From Arthrobacter ulcerisalmonis (GTDB lineage: Bacteria > Actinomycetota > Actinomycetes > Actinomycetales > Micrococcaceae), in NCBI RefSeq assembly GCF_900609065.1, contig NZ_UXAU01000009.1, forward strand, positions 124,001-188,000: DNA of 64,000 nt, read 5' to 3'. The notes under the pieces were generated by a model. The model had not been told where the DNA came from. It saw only the letters and a list, made by a program, of their open reading frames with translations, and searched no databases. The stretch's first letter is position 1. Every line of letters begins with the position of its first letter. Both the position numbers and the translations under genes were made by a program. Shown in pieces: positions 36,397 through 45,647 of the stretch.

Positions 36397-37086
36397 ATGG
36401 ACGAGACAACGCTGCCGGGCCGGCAGGAGCCACTGCCCCAGGTGTCCCCGGCTGGAGAGCCGAACGAGTGGGACGAGGACGTCTGGACTCCGTTGGACGA
36501 ACTGGATGCGCTGACGATTGTCTCCCGCGCCCAGGACGGAGATGTAGAGGCGTTCGAGTGGCTTCTCAATGCCTACCAGGGTGGTCTTTTCCGGTTGTGC
36601 CTGCGGATGCTTGACGACCGCACCGAGGCGGAGGACCTGGTCCAGGAGACGTTTATCAGTGCGTGGCGTGCGCTGCCGAACCTTTCGGTCCCGCAGGCTT
36701 TCATTCCGTGGTTGTACCGGACCGCCACCAATAAGTGCCTGGACATGATCCGGAGCAAAAAACGCCGGGCGCCGGCAGGGTCCAGTGCCGAGCCGCAGTC
36801 CCACGAGTGGGGGTCCGGTGGTGCTGCGGAGCCGCAGGCTAGTATCGGAACAGGGGCTACTGCCGATCCTGCAAAGGAGTATGAGAACCAGGCGCAGATG
36901 AGGGCGCTGTCAGATCTGTTGCAGACCATCCCGCCCGGGCCCAGAGCCTGTTGGCTGCTGAGGGAAGTCCATGAATTTTCCTACCGGGAAATTGCGGCGA
37001 TAGTGCAACTTCCGGAAAGCACCGTCCGGGGCCGGATTGCGCGGGCCAAACGTTTCCTTGCAGAAGGGATGGAACCATGGCGATGA
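36397..37086 (+). CDS. ECF-type RNA polymerase sigma factor
   Basis: 229 residues. Region 2 covers FEWLLNAYQGGLFRLCLRML and DRTEAEDLVQETFISAWRALP. A 50-residue low-complexity linker (SSAEPQSHEWGSGGAAE) follows, then region 4 (FSYREIAAIVQLPESTVRGRIARAKRFL). I use the ATG at 36397; earlier in-frame starts cover the promoter repeats. The next gene overlaps its stop and carries a zinc anti-sigma motif, a typical sigma/anti-sigma pair. Confidence 0.93.
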   Translation: MDETTLPGRQEPLPQVSPAGEPNEWDEDVWTPLDELDALTIVSRAQDGDVEAFEWLLNAYQGGLFRLCLRMLDDRTEAEDLVQETFISAWRALPNLSVPQAFIPWLYRTATNKCLDMIRSKKRRAPAGSSAEPQSHEWGSGGAAEPQASIGTGATADPAKEYENQAQMRALSDLLQTIPPGPRACWLLREVHEFSYREIAAIVQLPESTVRGRIARAKRFLAEGMEPWR

Positions 37087-37706
37087 ACAGTGAACACCTC
37101 CGGCTGGGCTGCGGCCGTGACCTGGATGAGTTCTGGGCCGCTATTGATGAACCACCCACCGCCCATGAATGGTCCTGTCCGGACTGCCAGAGCGCGCGCA
37201 ATGCCCTCTATCACCTGGCCAGCGTCACTGAATCAATGCGCGAACGGGATCGTACAGAGCCTTCCCTGCAACCGGGAAACCGAGTTCGCGAGGCGGTCAT
37301 GATGGTGGCACGTGCTGAGATCCGCCGCGGCCGCAAGACACCATTGAAGAAGACGCCGTTGGGTCGGATCGATATCAGCGAGCAGGCCTTGACGGCGCTG
37401 ATCCGCTTTGCGGCGTCCACGCTCCCCGGAGTCCGTGCACGCAGGTGCTCCATCACATCCCCGCCCGAGATGACTGGACCGTCCCAGCCCGCAGCTGACC
37501 CGCAGGCCCCAGGGCAGCCTGCGCCGGCGTCCGATCAGTCCAGCGCAGGACTCACCGTTGAACTGCAGGTGGCGCTCGCGTCAACTGTCCGGATCCCGGA
37601 TACGTTGGCGCAGCTGCGCGAACGTGTGGGCGCGGTGGTAGAGGCGCAGACTTCCCTGGTTATCAGCACGATCAACATCTCCGTGGAGGACCTCTATGAT
37701 CTCTGA
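37077..37706 (+). CDS. Zinc-motif (ZAS-like) / Asp23-like fusion, candidate anti-sigma factor
   Basis: 209 residues. Near the N-terminus H30-x3-C34-x2-C37 (AHEWSCPDC) matches the spacing of zinc anti-sigma domains, with another Cys at 12. The rest resembles an Asp23/Gls24 domain (GRIDISEQALTALIRFAASTLPGV to LVISTINISVEDL), interrupted by a Pro/Ala-rich insert. No membrane helix. It overlaps the sigma gene by ten bases. A direct link between Asp23-type sensing and sigma activity is an inference. Confidence 0.8.
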   Translation: MAMNSEHLRLGCGRDLDEFWAAIDEPPTAHEWSCPDCQSARNALYHLASVTESMRERDRTEPSLQPGNRVREAVMMVARAEIRRGRKTPLKKTPLGRIDISEQALTALIRFAASTLPGVRARRCSITSPPEMTGPSQPAADPQAPGQPAPASDQSSAGLTVELQVALASTVRIPDTLAQLRERVGAVVEAQTSLVISTINISVEDLYDL

Positions 37707-38103
37707 CCAGCCATTGGATGCCCGAGTGGTCACCCTGGATGTGCTTGCTGATGCACTGACGGCTGCGCTCCTGAGCGAGCCAGGGCTGCTCCGCCTGGAA
37801 CCTACGGTGCGCAGTGTCATGCAGAAGTTTAAGATCACGTCTCGGCTGCTACGCCAGGATGCCGGAAGCGGTACGGGGGAGCCCGCGATGGCAACGCGTG
37901 ATGGGCTGCAACTCACTGCCGCCGGTGGTGCGGTCCACGTCCAGGCCGACATTGCCACGGCATTCGAACATCGGGCACTGGGCCTGGCGGAACGCGCCCA
38001 GGAGGTCATCGCGGAGACCATCCGCCGCAGCGGACTGGAGGTGGGCGAAGTGGACATCACCATTTTGGCCATTGAATCGAGCCCTGGGCACCAGGGACAC
38101 TAA
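37696..38103 (+). CDS. Asp23-like hypothetical protein
   Basis: 135 residues, overlapping the previous gene by eleven bases. It ends with the Asp23-type pattern (ALGLAERAQEVIAETIRRSG, VGEVDITILAIES). The first half (VVTLDVLADALTAALLSEPGLLRLEPTVRS) could be a truncated or divergent copy of the same fold. Third gene of the sigma unit. Function unknown. Confidence 0.72.
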   Translation: MISDQPLDARVVTLDVLADALTAALLSEPGLLRLEPTVRSVMQKFKITSRLLRQDAGSGTGEPAMATRDGLQLTAAGGAVHVQADIATAFEHRALGLAERAQEVIAETIRRSGLEVGEVDITILAIESSPGHQGH

Positions 38104-38122
38104 GAGGACGAGGGGCGCAGCG

Positions 38123-38953
38123 TCACGGCACCAGGTATGAGCTGTCCCGCGCGTCCGTGATCAGCATATGCCCGGGCGCGTGTCCGATGGCCAGGGCTGG
38201 CCGCGATTCCATCACGGCTGCCTGCGGAGTGACGCCGCAGGCCCAGAAGACCGGAATGTGGCCGGGCGGTACCGTCACGGCGTCGCCAAAATCGGGGCGG
38301 GACAGATCGGCGATCCCGAGTTCCGCAGGGTTGCCCACGTGGATGGGTGCGCCGTGGACGGCGGGGTAGCGGGAGGTGATCCGGACGGCGTCGGCCACCT
38401 GCGAGGCGGGGACCGGGCGCATCGACACCACCAGCGGCCCCGCCATGCTGCCCGCGGGCTCGCAGCGGACGGAGGTTCGGTACATCGGCACGTTGACGCC
38501 CTGGTCGATGTGCGCCACGCGGATCCCGCCCTCTTGCAGTGCCGCTTCGAAGGTGAAGCTGCAACCCACGATGAAGGTGACCAGATCGTCGCGCCAATGC
38601 TCATCAAGCTGGGTAGGCTGATCCACCTGCACGCCGTTTTCGTACACCACGTACCGGGGCACGTCGGTGCGGATGTCGCCGCCGCTGAGCAGCGCGCTGC
38701 TGGTCTGGCCGGCGTCGAGAACGCCCAGGATGGGGCACGGTTTGGGATTCCGTTGGGCGAAAAGCAGCACGTCAAACGCCTGGGCTTTCGGCACGATGAT
38801 CAGGTTGGCCTGCGCGTACCCAGCACTCCAGCCAGATGTGGGCGTCACCAGCCCGGCGCGGAACAGTTCGCGCGCCTCTGCCGGCAGCAGCGTCGACGGG
38901 TTTTGGGGAAGTACGACGGCGGGTGGCTGGCCAGGTGCAGCGGTGGGTTCCAT
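38123..38953 (-). CDS. DUF1445 family protein (putative hydro-lyase / D-glutamate cyclase family)
   Basis: 276 residues. Family hallmarks include [60 protein letters not shown] and ITDARDS near the C-terminus. DUF1445 is found in the mammalian D-glutamate cyclase and in YcsI of the B. subtilis ycsF-kipI-kipA operon. Here it stands alone, but 79 bases upstream of its start lies the same palindrome as before pxpA. Likely produces or handles 5-oxoproline for PxpABC. Confidence 0.9.
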   Translation of the reverse strand: MEPTAAPGQPPAVVLPQNPSTLLPAEARELFRAGLVTPTSGWSAGYAQANLIIVPKAQAFDVLLFAQRNPKPCPILGVLDAGQTSSALLSGGDIRTDVPRYVVYENGVQVDQPTQLDEHWRDDLVTFIVGCSFTFEAALQEGGIRVAHIDQGVNVPMYRTSVRCEPAGSMAGPLVVSMRPVPASQVADAVRITSRYPAVHGAPIHVGNPAELGIADLSRPDFGDAVTVPPGHIPVFWACGVTPQAAVMESRPALAIGHAPGHMLITDARDSSYLVP

Positions 38954-39031
38954 GGTTCCGTCCTGCTGGAGGGGTGACCGGGGTCACGGGGGTGCATCCA
39001 CTGTAGCCAGAGTGAGGCGCCATTCACAAGT

Positions 39032-39046
39032 GATTGTTGAACAATC
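39032..39046. promoter_or_regulatory. 15-bp palindromic operator upstream of the DUF1445 gene
   Basis: GATTGTTGAACAATC, identical over all 15 bases to the site at 28094-28108. On the minus strand TTGTGA followed after 18 bases by TACAGT lies between it and the gene, a possible promoter. Confidence 0.7.
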
Positions 39047-39554
39047 CGATTCGGTCGATGGAGTCGATCCCGGCCGTGCTGGCCTTGAACAGGACCAGAA
39101 CAGCGCGAGCGTCCGCACGCCGTCGGGCGCTTTTCGACCCCACGGCCCGTTCCGCAAATGAGCCATGCAGATGCATCGCGATCCCAACATTTTGAACCCG
39201 CAAGACCCAAACCGGATGGGTCCGCGAAGTAAAAATGGCGCGGGTGCAAACCGATGCGGGTACAGGTGGGCCCTGCTTAACATGGTTGAACGTTTCCGGC
39301 TAAAGCTTCCACCGGTGAAGGTCCCTTCACTGCTCAGCAGCGTGAAACCGGCATCAGGAACTCTAGGCACCAGTCATCCTTTTCCTTGTGGGGCCCCTGG
39401 ACCACATGACATAGAGGATCCGGCTTCTCGCAGAGGGCATGGCGTCCAACATTCAGGATCAGCGTCCGGCCGAGCCCGCTAAATCAGCGCTCTCATGCGT
39501 CGCATAACTGGGAGGATCCGGCCACTTCCTTCGGCCCGGCGGGGGTCCCTCGCC
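39047..39554. other. Gene-free spacer next to transposon remnants
   Basis: I find no supported gene. Near 39494-39510 the sequence ATGCGTCGCATAACT contains the palindrome TGCGTCGCA and may be an end of the degenerate element that follows. Confidence 0.35.
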
Positions 39555-39876
39555 CCCGCGACCCAAAACGCCTTCGTGGTCCGCGCGGAGCGAGCCCTCT
39601 AGCCGAAGGTGGCAAACGGACAGCCCGTCACGTTCACCGCCACCGCGGCAGCGACCGGCATTTCCCGGGCGACCCTCTACCCACACCCGGAGTTGCGGAC
39701 GTTGATCTAGGAATACCGGCTCCATGATGTTTTAAGGACACGCTCTCTCCGGTCTGAGCATCGAGATCGCGCAGCTACGCGCCAGCCTCGAAGCCGTCGC
39801 CGATCGCGCACGGCAACACGAGGAACGACTCCTCCGGCTCGAACGAGTCAACACCGCGACCAAGATCAAAAAATAG
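39555..39876 (+). pseudogene. Degenerate DUF6262/TnpC-like transposon protein
   Basis: Pieces of a protein carried by Tn554-type tyrosine-recombinase transposons are readable: NAFVVRAERAL, a stop, then VANGQPVTFTATAAATGISR and ATLYPHPELRTLI, a TAG, a frame change, then HALSGLSIEIAQLRASLEAV and HEERLLRLERVN. Two stops and one frameshift make it non-functional. Confidence 0.6.
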
Positions 39877-39929
39877 GATTTACAAAAAGGACGACAGCGG
39901 ACAATTCCAGACCCGGATTAGCCAGTTAA

Positions 39930-40139
39930 TGTGCGGACAACGCCGAGATGGAATCGTTCTTTTCCGTGTTGCAGAAGAACGTGCTGGACCGTCAGCTGCG
40001 GGTCGCATGGCAGGAACTCCGGCTGGCCAGCACGACCTGGATCGAAAGGATTTATCACCGCCGGCGGCAACGACGGCTGGGACAACTCTCGCCGATCGAA
40101 TATGAAACAACCAACCGGAGCGCGCTCACGGCGGACTAA
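39930..40139 (+). pseudogene. IS3-family transposase (OrfB) 3-prime remnant
   Basis: The last 64 codons of an IS3 integrase are intact: MESFFSVLQKNVLDRQLRVA, TTWIERIYHRRRQRRLGQLSP, IEYET. The rest of the element is missing upstream. Confidence 0.75.
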
Positions 40140-40328
40140 GACCCCGAGTCAACAAATGCCGGGGCAATCCCTCCCACAAAAACCCAAGGAGCAGGCCCAC
40201 CCGGCACGAGGTATCACCTTGGTATGCAGCTGCGTATGAGGACTAACCCCTAGATGCGGGATCCACATGTGATGCTCGTTCCCCATGCTCATGGTGACTC
40301 TCTTAGGTAAGCGCGCCGAACTCGGCAG

Positions 40329-41861
40329 TTAGCTCTTGGACCTGCTATGCCGGGGCGGCGCGGGGGATTGCGCCTGCATTGCCTCGTGGATCTGCAGTGC
40401 GAACCACAGTTGGGCCAAAGTCGACGTTTCGGTCATGTCTAGGCCGGTCAGCTCGCTGATCTTTCGCATCCGGTAGATAATCGTCTGTCGGTGGGCAAAT
40501 AGTGCCGCCGCGGTTTTTTGCCATGATCGCTGTGTGTCCAGGAAGGTTTTCAGAGTGACGATCAGGTCACCGTGCTCGCTCTGTTCGTACTCGAAAATCG
40601 GGGCCAATAATCTCTGGACGAGTGCGTTGCCTTCCTCGAAGCTGGTCAGGCCCAGCCACGAGGGGCCGTCGGCGTATCGGACTAGTCTTGTGCCGGTGCC
40701 GATTGCTGTGCCAAGGGCCCACAGCGATTCCTGACGGGCACGTTGTATCCCGGCAGCAGTAGACGGTGCACTGATCCCGATTTTGACATTCGATCCTACG
40801 GAGTGGATCAACAGATCATCGCTCAGGTCAGCAGAGACGGCCAGATGTAGGGTGTTGGAACGGTGAAAACACGCGGTGGAAAAACCGTGACGCCACAGTT
40901 CGACGTGGACGTTTGCCAGTCTCTCCCCGTCGTCGGCGGACAACGAGATAACGAGGAATTCATGAGGTGGAACATCAAAATCGGTGAGGCGGTTTTCGAC
41001 ATCCGCGATCCCGAGACGTCCATCGATGGCTTGCAGGAGGAATTCTGCCCCCAGTCGTCGCTGGTTTTCCAGCGACAGTACCGTGCGGGACAGTTCCAGG
41101 CCCAGGATCGTGGCTGTATGAAGTAGTACAACGGTGTCCGGGTGGGCGATGGAGTTCGGCAGCATGACCAACAGGGCGTTGGGGTGGGTCGGAATGTCCA
41201 TCAACAGGACGTGCTTGTCCCGTAGGTAATGCCATTGAAACTTCTTGCTCTTCGTGGGCGTCTGTCCAGTCAGCCGTGTCAGTTCCTTCTCCAGCGAGTC
41301 GGGCAACAGCTGGCCGCCTGGATTCCACGGATGCAGGCATCGGCGGTCCATAACGAAGAGATCCGAATCGAGCTCGGTCGCAAGTCCCTGAAGGAGGCTC
41401 TGCCAGTGGTCTTCCGATGTGCCGGCGGTGCGGAGCAAATCATATATACGGGCCGTCTGACGCAGCCGACGGGACTCCTCGAGCAGCGACGCCTCAGCGA
41501 CAGAGCGGGCAATCTCAATGAACGGCAGCGGATACGGGACATTGATCACGGGCAGCGGTAGCCGGTCGCACGCCAACAGAAACTCCGGTAAGAGCTCCGG
41601 TGCGTGCATCTTCTCGCCGATGGCCAGCGCGCTGGCACCGGCCTTAACAAGCTCCTCGGCGAACTCCACCTGGCCCTTGGCGTCGGCGGGGATGGACAGG
41701 CCGTTAGTCATCATCAGTTCGCCGCCAGTGACCCATTCCCACAGCCGGGGCAGATCAGAGGTGTGAGCCCAAGTAATGCGGTTGCCCTCACCGCCCGCAC
41801 CTGCCAAAAGAGTCAGCCCGAGCTGCGGTTCGGCCAGCAATTCGGCTACGGTGATCGCCAT
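40329..41861 (-). CDS. PucR family transcriptional regulator
   Basis: 510 residues. An N-terminal PucR domain (ITVAELLAEPQLGLTLLAG, LPRLWEWVTGGELMMTNGL) is followed by a GGDEF-like middle and a C-terminal HTH (RSWQKTAAALFAHRQTIIYRMRKISELTG). Divergent from the MFS-ureohydrolase pair, so probably its activator, sensing a guanidino or purine-derived nitrogen compound. ATG 41861 gives the normal family N-terminus; the longer frame to 41909 adds sixteen unlikely residues. Confidence 0.92.
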   Translation of the reverse strand: MAITVAELLAEPQLGLTLLAGAGGEGNRITWAHTSDLPRLWEWVTGGELMMTNGLSIPADAKGQVEFAEELVKAGASALAIGEKMHAPELLPEFLLACDRLPLPVINVPYPLPFIEIARSVAEASLLEESRRLRQTARIYDLLRTAGTSEDHWQSLLQGLATELDSDLFVMDRRCLHPWNPGGQLLPDSLEKELTRLTGQTPTKSKKFQWHYLRDKHVLLMDIPTHPNALLVMLPNSIAHPDTVVLLHTATILGLELSRTVLSLENQRRLGAEFLLQAIDGRLGIADVENRLTDFDVPPHEFLVISLSADDGERLANVHVELWRHGFSTACFHRSNTLHLAVSADLSDDLLIHSVGSNVKIGISAPSTAAGIQRARQESLWALGTAIGTGTRLVRYADGPSWLGLTSFEEGNALVQRLLAPIFEYEQSEHGDLIVTLKTFLDTQRSWQKTAAALFAHRQTIIYRMRKISELTGLDMTETSTLAQLWFALQIHEAMQAQSPAPPRHSRSKS

Positions 41862-41907
41862 GCGTAAAACCCCCTGTTTGTGGTCGGAGGACGCCCCACC
41901 GCCTCTC

Positions 41908-41919
41908 ATACATATGTAT
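41908..41919. promoter_or_regulatory. Palindrome in the PucR/MFS divergent promoter
   Basis: ATACATATGTAT is a perfect 12-bp palindrome, AT-rich in a GC-rich genome, 46 bases before the PucR start and about 117 bases before the MFS start. Likely operator or promoter core. Confidence 0.45.
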
Positions 41920-42036
41920 AAGTTCTATCGTTATTTGTAGTCAATTTGCGGATATACGTGGTGATGCCGCTCACGAAGAATTGAGGCACTGAAACTTCCC
42001 CGCTCACTGATGAGCATTCACGAGAGAGGGTTTGCA

Positions 42037-43419
42037 ATGAGCGTACCGAGCAATCTCATTGATGACGCCCCACTGACCAAATTCCACAAGAAGCTGACCT
42101 TCTTCGCTTCCGGTGGGCCGTTCATCGACGGCTACGCTCTGTCCATCATCGGGATCGCCCTGATCACCATGGTTCCCGGCCTGCACATGACTCCAGCGGA
42201 GATCGGCATGGTGGGTGCGGCCAGCTTGGTGGGCATATTCTTCGGTGGCGCCATCTTTGGGTGGCTCACAGACAAGATCGGCCGGCACAAGATGTACATC
42301 GCCGACCTCATCGCGCTGGCACTGTTCTCGGCCCTCAACGGCTTCGCTACCGAGATCTGGCAGGTCGTCCTGTGTCGATTCTTTCTCGGCATGGCCATTG
42401 GCGCCGACTACCCCATCGCCACATCACTCCTGGCAGAGTTCTTGCCCAAGAAGCACCGTGGCCGCCTCCTCGGCGCCACCTTCGTGGTCTGGGCGATCGG
42501 CGCGGCCGTGGCGTACGCCGTCGGCTTCCTCCTCCGGGACGCCGGCCCGGACGCTTGGCGCATCATGGTTGCCAGCCCGGCCATCTTTGCCATCATCACG
42601 CTGCTGTTCCGCCTCGGGACCCCGGAATCCCCACGCTGGCTGCTTTCCCGCGGCCGACGCGACGAGGCGGAGGCCATCATCAAGAAGGTCTACGGCCATC
42701 AATACAGCCTTGCCGACATCGCCTCTGACAGTGAAGGCCCGGCCAAGCAAGGCAGATTCCTAGATATTTTCCGGAACGGTTATTGGAAGCGCACCCTGTT
42801 CGTCTCCATCTTCTGGACCGCCCAGGTCATCCCGCTGTTCGCCGTCTACACCTTCGCCCCTGACCTATTGGCTTCCATGGGCATGACCGGCGACGCGAAC
42901 CTCTACGGCGGATCCTTCCTGATTTCCATGCTGTTCGTTGTCGGCGGCATCCCCGGACTATGGCTCGTTGAAAGGATCGGCCGCCGCAAGCTGCTCCTCT
43001 GGAGCTTCGGCGTCATCGTCGTGGCCCTAGCCATTCCCGCGTTTATCCCGAACGTCCAGGCCGCACCGCTGTTTATCGCCCTCGCCATCTTCGCTTTTGC
43101 GTCTGGTGCTTCCAGTTTCCTCGAGGTGGTCTACCCCAACGAACTTTTCCCCACAGAGGTCCGCGCCACAGCCGTTGGCTTTGGCACTGCCATCAGCCGG
43201 GTCGGCTCTGCCGCAAGCACCTACCTAATGCCAGTCGCCATCATCAGTTTCGGCGCCGCAGGCTCACTGCTTATCGGCGCCGTCATTTCTCTAATTGGCC
43301 TGGTGGCCACCTTCCTGCTCGCGCCGGAAACCGCCAACAAGTCCCTCTCGGAGCTCACCACAGAAAAGAATTCGGCGACGCCGACAACCAGCAAAGCAAC
43401 TGAAGGATCTCTCTCATGA
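42037..43419 (+). CDS. MFS transporter, 12 helices
   Basis: 460 residues. The first cytoplasmic loop has GWLTDKIGRHKMYIADL, the second half LVERIGRRKLLLW, and the end FPTEVRATAVGFGTAISRVGS, as in metabolite:H+ symporters. ATG 42037 has GAGAGGG seven bases upstream, better than the ATG at 42010. It overlaps the ureohydrolase gene by four bases, so it likely imports the guanidino substrate of that enzyme. Confidence 0.9.
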   Translation: MSVPSNLIDDAPLTKFHKKLTFFASGGPFIDGYALSIIGIALITMVPGLHMTPAEIGMVGAASLVGIFFGGAIFGWLTDKIGRHKMYIADLIALALFSALNGFATEIWQVVLCRFFLGMAIGADYPIATSLLAEFLPKKHRGRLLGATFVVWAIGAAVAYAVGFLLRDAGPDAWRIMVASPAIFAIITLLFRLGTPESPRWLLSRGRRDEAEAIIKKVYGHQYSLADIASDSEGPAKQGRFLDIFRNGYWKRTLFVSIFWTAQVIPLFAVYTFAPDLLASMGMTGDANLYGGSFLISMLFVVGGIPGLWLVERIGRRKLLLWSFGVIVVALAIPAFIPNVQAAPLFIALAIFAFASGASSFLEVVYPNELFPTEVRATAVGFGTAISRVGSAASTYLMPVAIISFGAAGSLLIGAVISLIGLVATFLLAPETANKSLSELTTEKNSATPTTSKATEGSLS

Positions 43420-44435
43420 CCACGCACAAGCCAATCGGCCCCGTCGACGCAACAAAAGTTCCCCGGTTCGCGGGCTTGGGCACCTTCGCCCGACTTCCCC
43501 AGATCGACCGTGTCCCGGACTACGACATCGCAATCGTCGGTGTCCCGTTCGATGGAGGCACCTCCTACCGCCCCGGCGCCCGCTTCGGTCCGGCCGCGGT
43601 CCGTGAGGCGTCGCGGCTCCTGCGCCCCGGTTACCATCCGGAGCTCGACGTTGAGCCCGTGTACGAGGCCCAGGTTGTGGATGCAGGGGACATCGCTTCT
43701 ACCCCGTATGACATCTCCCGCGCGGTCCGCGAAATCGAAGAGCAGGCCCTCCCACTCCTCCGGGGACCCGCGGATGGCGATGGCGAAGGTAAGCGCCTCA
43801 TCTCCATCGGTGGCGACCACACCATCGCCCTGCCGATGCTAAGGGCACTGAACAAGATCCACGGCCCGGTGGCACTGCTCCACTTCGATGCGCACCTGGA
43901 TACCTGGGACACCTACTTCGACCAGCCTATTACCCACGGAACCATCTTCAGGCGCGCCTTCGAAGAGGGCTTGCTCATCGAAGACTCCTCAATGCACGTC
44001 GGCATCCGCGGCCCCGTGTACGACCGTAACGACTTCCTCCGCGACCACGAATTCGGTTTCCAGATCATCCGCTGCTCGGACCTGGACGTCATCGGAGTTC
44101 CGGCCGCGATCCAGCGTGTCAAAGAGCGCTTGGGCGACACCCCGGTCTACGTCTCCATCGATATCGATGTCCTGGACCCGGCCTACGCTCCGGGCACCGG
44201 CACTCCGGAGATGGGTGGGCTCCACTCCCGCGAGCTGTTGGCGCTACTCCGCGGACTAAATGGCATCAACATCGTGGGCGCCGACGTCGTCGAGGTTGCC
44301 CCGGCCTACGACCACGCAGACATCACCACAGTCGCCGCGGCGACCCTCGTCTTCGACCTCCTCGGCCTGATGGTGAACCGCAGCAATGGAGCCACCATCT
44401 CCGGTTCTGAAAATCTGCAGTCAGTGGCCACCTGA
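43416..44435 (+). CDS. Ureohydrolase of the agmatinase family, probably guanidinobutyrase
   Basis: 339 residues. Binuclear Mn ligands lie in GGDHTI, HFDAHLDTWD and SIDIDVLDPAYAPGTGTPE. Releases urea from a guanidino compound. The YFDQPITHGTIFRRAFEEGL segment is typical of agmatinase/guanidinobutyrase enzymes; 4-guanidinobutyrate is my best guess because such an enzyme is known from Arthrobacter. Agmatine or another guanidino acid cannot be excluded. Translationally coupled to the transporter. Confidence 0.88.
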   Translation: MTTHKPIGPVDATKVPRFAGLGTFARLPQIDRVPDYDIAIVGVPFDGGTSYRPGARFGPAAVREASRLLRPGYHPELDVEPVYEAQVVDAGDIASTPYDISRAVREIEEQALPLLRGPADGDGEGKRLISIGGDHTIALPMLRALNKIHGPVALLHFDAHLDTWDTYFDQPITHGTIFRRAFEEGLLIEDSSMHVGIRGPVYDRNDFLRDHEFGFQIIRCSDLDVIGVPAAIQRVKERLGDTPVYVSIDIDVLDPAYAPGTGTPEMGGLHSRELLALLRGLNGINIVGADVVEVAPAYDHADITTVAAATLVFDLLGLMVNRSNGATISGSENLQSVAT

Positions 44436-44629
44436 CCTGCCGTGCCTTGCCGTCGGTCGTCAGCTCTCGGGTCAAACCCCCGCCGCTAGCTAACTTCCCC
44501 AGCGGAGCCACCGGATGTGACCGTCCTAGTCCTTGAGTTATGCCACGGCAGGGACATAATAGGTTCGGAAGCACCGCCGTCGCAGTGCAGGCTAAGCAGC
44601 TAGGCACCCCTTCCTTTGTTGCCTTTCCC

Positions 44630-44899
44630 ATGGAGGTTGTCATAGCTCACGAACACATCACCGCATTTCTGGGCGAATCCGTCTCCGCTGACCCCGGCGC
44701 GGAGCAGGGATTAACCCGGGATGAGCTCTACGGCCTCTACACGAGCTGGTGCTTACTGAACCAGCAATCACCAAGCACCGCGCACGCGCTGTGGGCTGCG
44801 CTGCGGGAACACCGCATCAACCCCGACCACAACGCGTTATCGATGACCGGACCGGCAGCAACGGACTATATCCTGTCCAGCGCTCCCAGCCTCAGCTAG
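44630..44899 (+). CDS. Hypothetical protein, about 89 residues
   Basis: The core from VIAHEHITAFLGESVS to DYILSSAPSLS looks like a real protein with a helical fold (LTRDELYGLYTSWCLLNQQS, TAHALWAALREHRINPD). The latter half recalls small winged-helix domains at the C-terminus of phage-type primases. ATG 44630 is the likely start, but a GGAGG lies just inside at 44632-44636. Upstream codons to 44540 look non-coding and include CATAAT. Function unknown. Confidence 0.6.
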   Translation: MEVVIAHEHITAFLGESVSADPGAEQGLTRDELYGLYTSWCLLNQQSPSTAHALWAALREHRINPDHNALSMTGPAATDYILSSAPSLS

Positions 44900-44924
44900 C
44901 TTAGGTAAAATAGAAGGGGGGCGC

Positions 44925-45041
44925 ATGGACGACGTATCTGCGGAGCATGCCTCAGTTTTGTTGAAGCCGTGTGCGGCGGGGACCAGTTTCGCGGTCAGCA
45001 GATGCCCCCAAACATTCGCAGTAAAGCGTGTAGTGGCTTGA
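44925..45041 (+). CDS. Possible 38-residue ORF
   Basis: MDDVSAEHASVLLKPCAAGT and so on, preceded by the strong purine run AGAAGGGGGG and a TAAAAT-like -10. No homologue recognised. May be a leader peptide, a remnant or chance. Confidence 0.25.
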   Translation: MDDVSAEHASVLLKPCAAGTSFAVSRCPQTFAVKRVVA

Positions 45042-45170
45042 AATCGCATCAGCGCCGATCCACGACTATCCCTAGACGCAGGCAGTTCCGTCACGGACGC
45101 GTTGGTGGGGCGGTGCACTGTAGAAATCCTGCTCCACCAACAGAGATTAACCCCGTAGCAGTTCTGTTTT

Positions 45171-45557
45171 TCATCCAGGCGGGCCAAGGAAGGACGCCGA
45201 GGATGTTGGCATTGTGTCGTTCTGGTCGGCTATCCAGTAGAGGGCTGCTTCTTCGTCGGCGAAGTAGACGGTAGGGGCAGCTGATTGTCGGGCAAAGGCT
45301 GAAAGAACCATCCCCATAGGGTGATCTCCGACTATTGCGATCCTGGAAAATCCTCGGTAGGCCTTCATGGCCGCCCTTGCGTCCAGGTCCACCCCCGTGA
45401 TGCCTGTGATGTTGACCAGGATCGGTAGAGTCTGGTGCCCGCCGATTTTCTCCAGCGTCCTGGCGGCGTGAACAGCAATCTCGTAGGTGACGAAGATCCC
45501 GGGAGCCCAGTTGAGCCGCAAAAGCCCGTTTCTGAGGGAAGCAGCGAAAGGATCCAT
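45171..45557 (-). CDS. STAS-like domain protein
   Basis: 128 residues with the pattern of SpoIIAA/STAS-like stand-alone domains (LPILVNITGITGVDLDARAAMK, FSRIAIVGDHPMGMVLS, APTVYFADEEAALYWI). The end is a Pro/Ser tail. Likely cytoplasmic protein-protein interaction module; partner unknown. Confidence 0.72.
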   Translation of the reverse strand: MDPFAASLRNGLLRLNWAPGIFVTYEIAVHAARTLEKIGGHQTLPILVNITGITGVDLDARAAMKAYRGFSRIAIVGDHPMGMVLSAFARQSAAPTVYFADEEAALYWIADQNDTMPTSSASFLGPPG

Positions 45558-45647
45558 GGTACTACAGTGAGTGGTCGACTCAACTGAGTCAAAACCACCT
45601 CACCTGAGAAATCAGAGTGCAGCGCCACTTTTGGGTAACCGCAGCAC

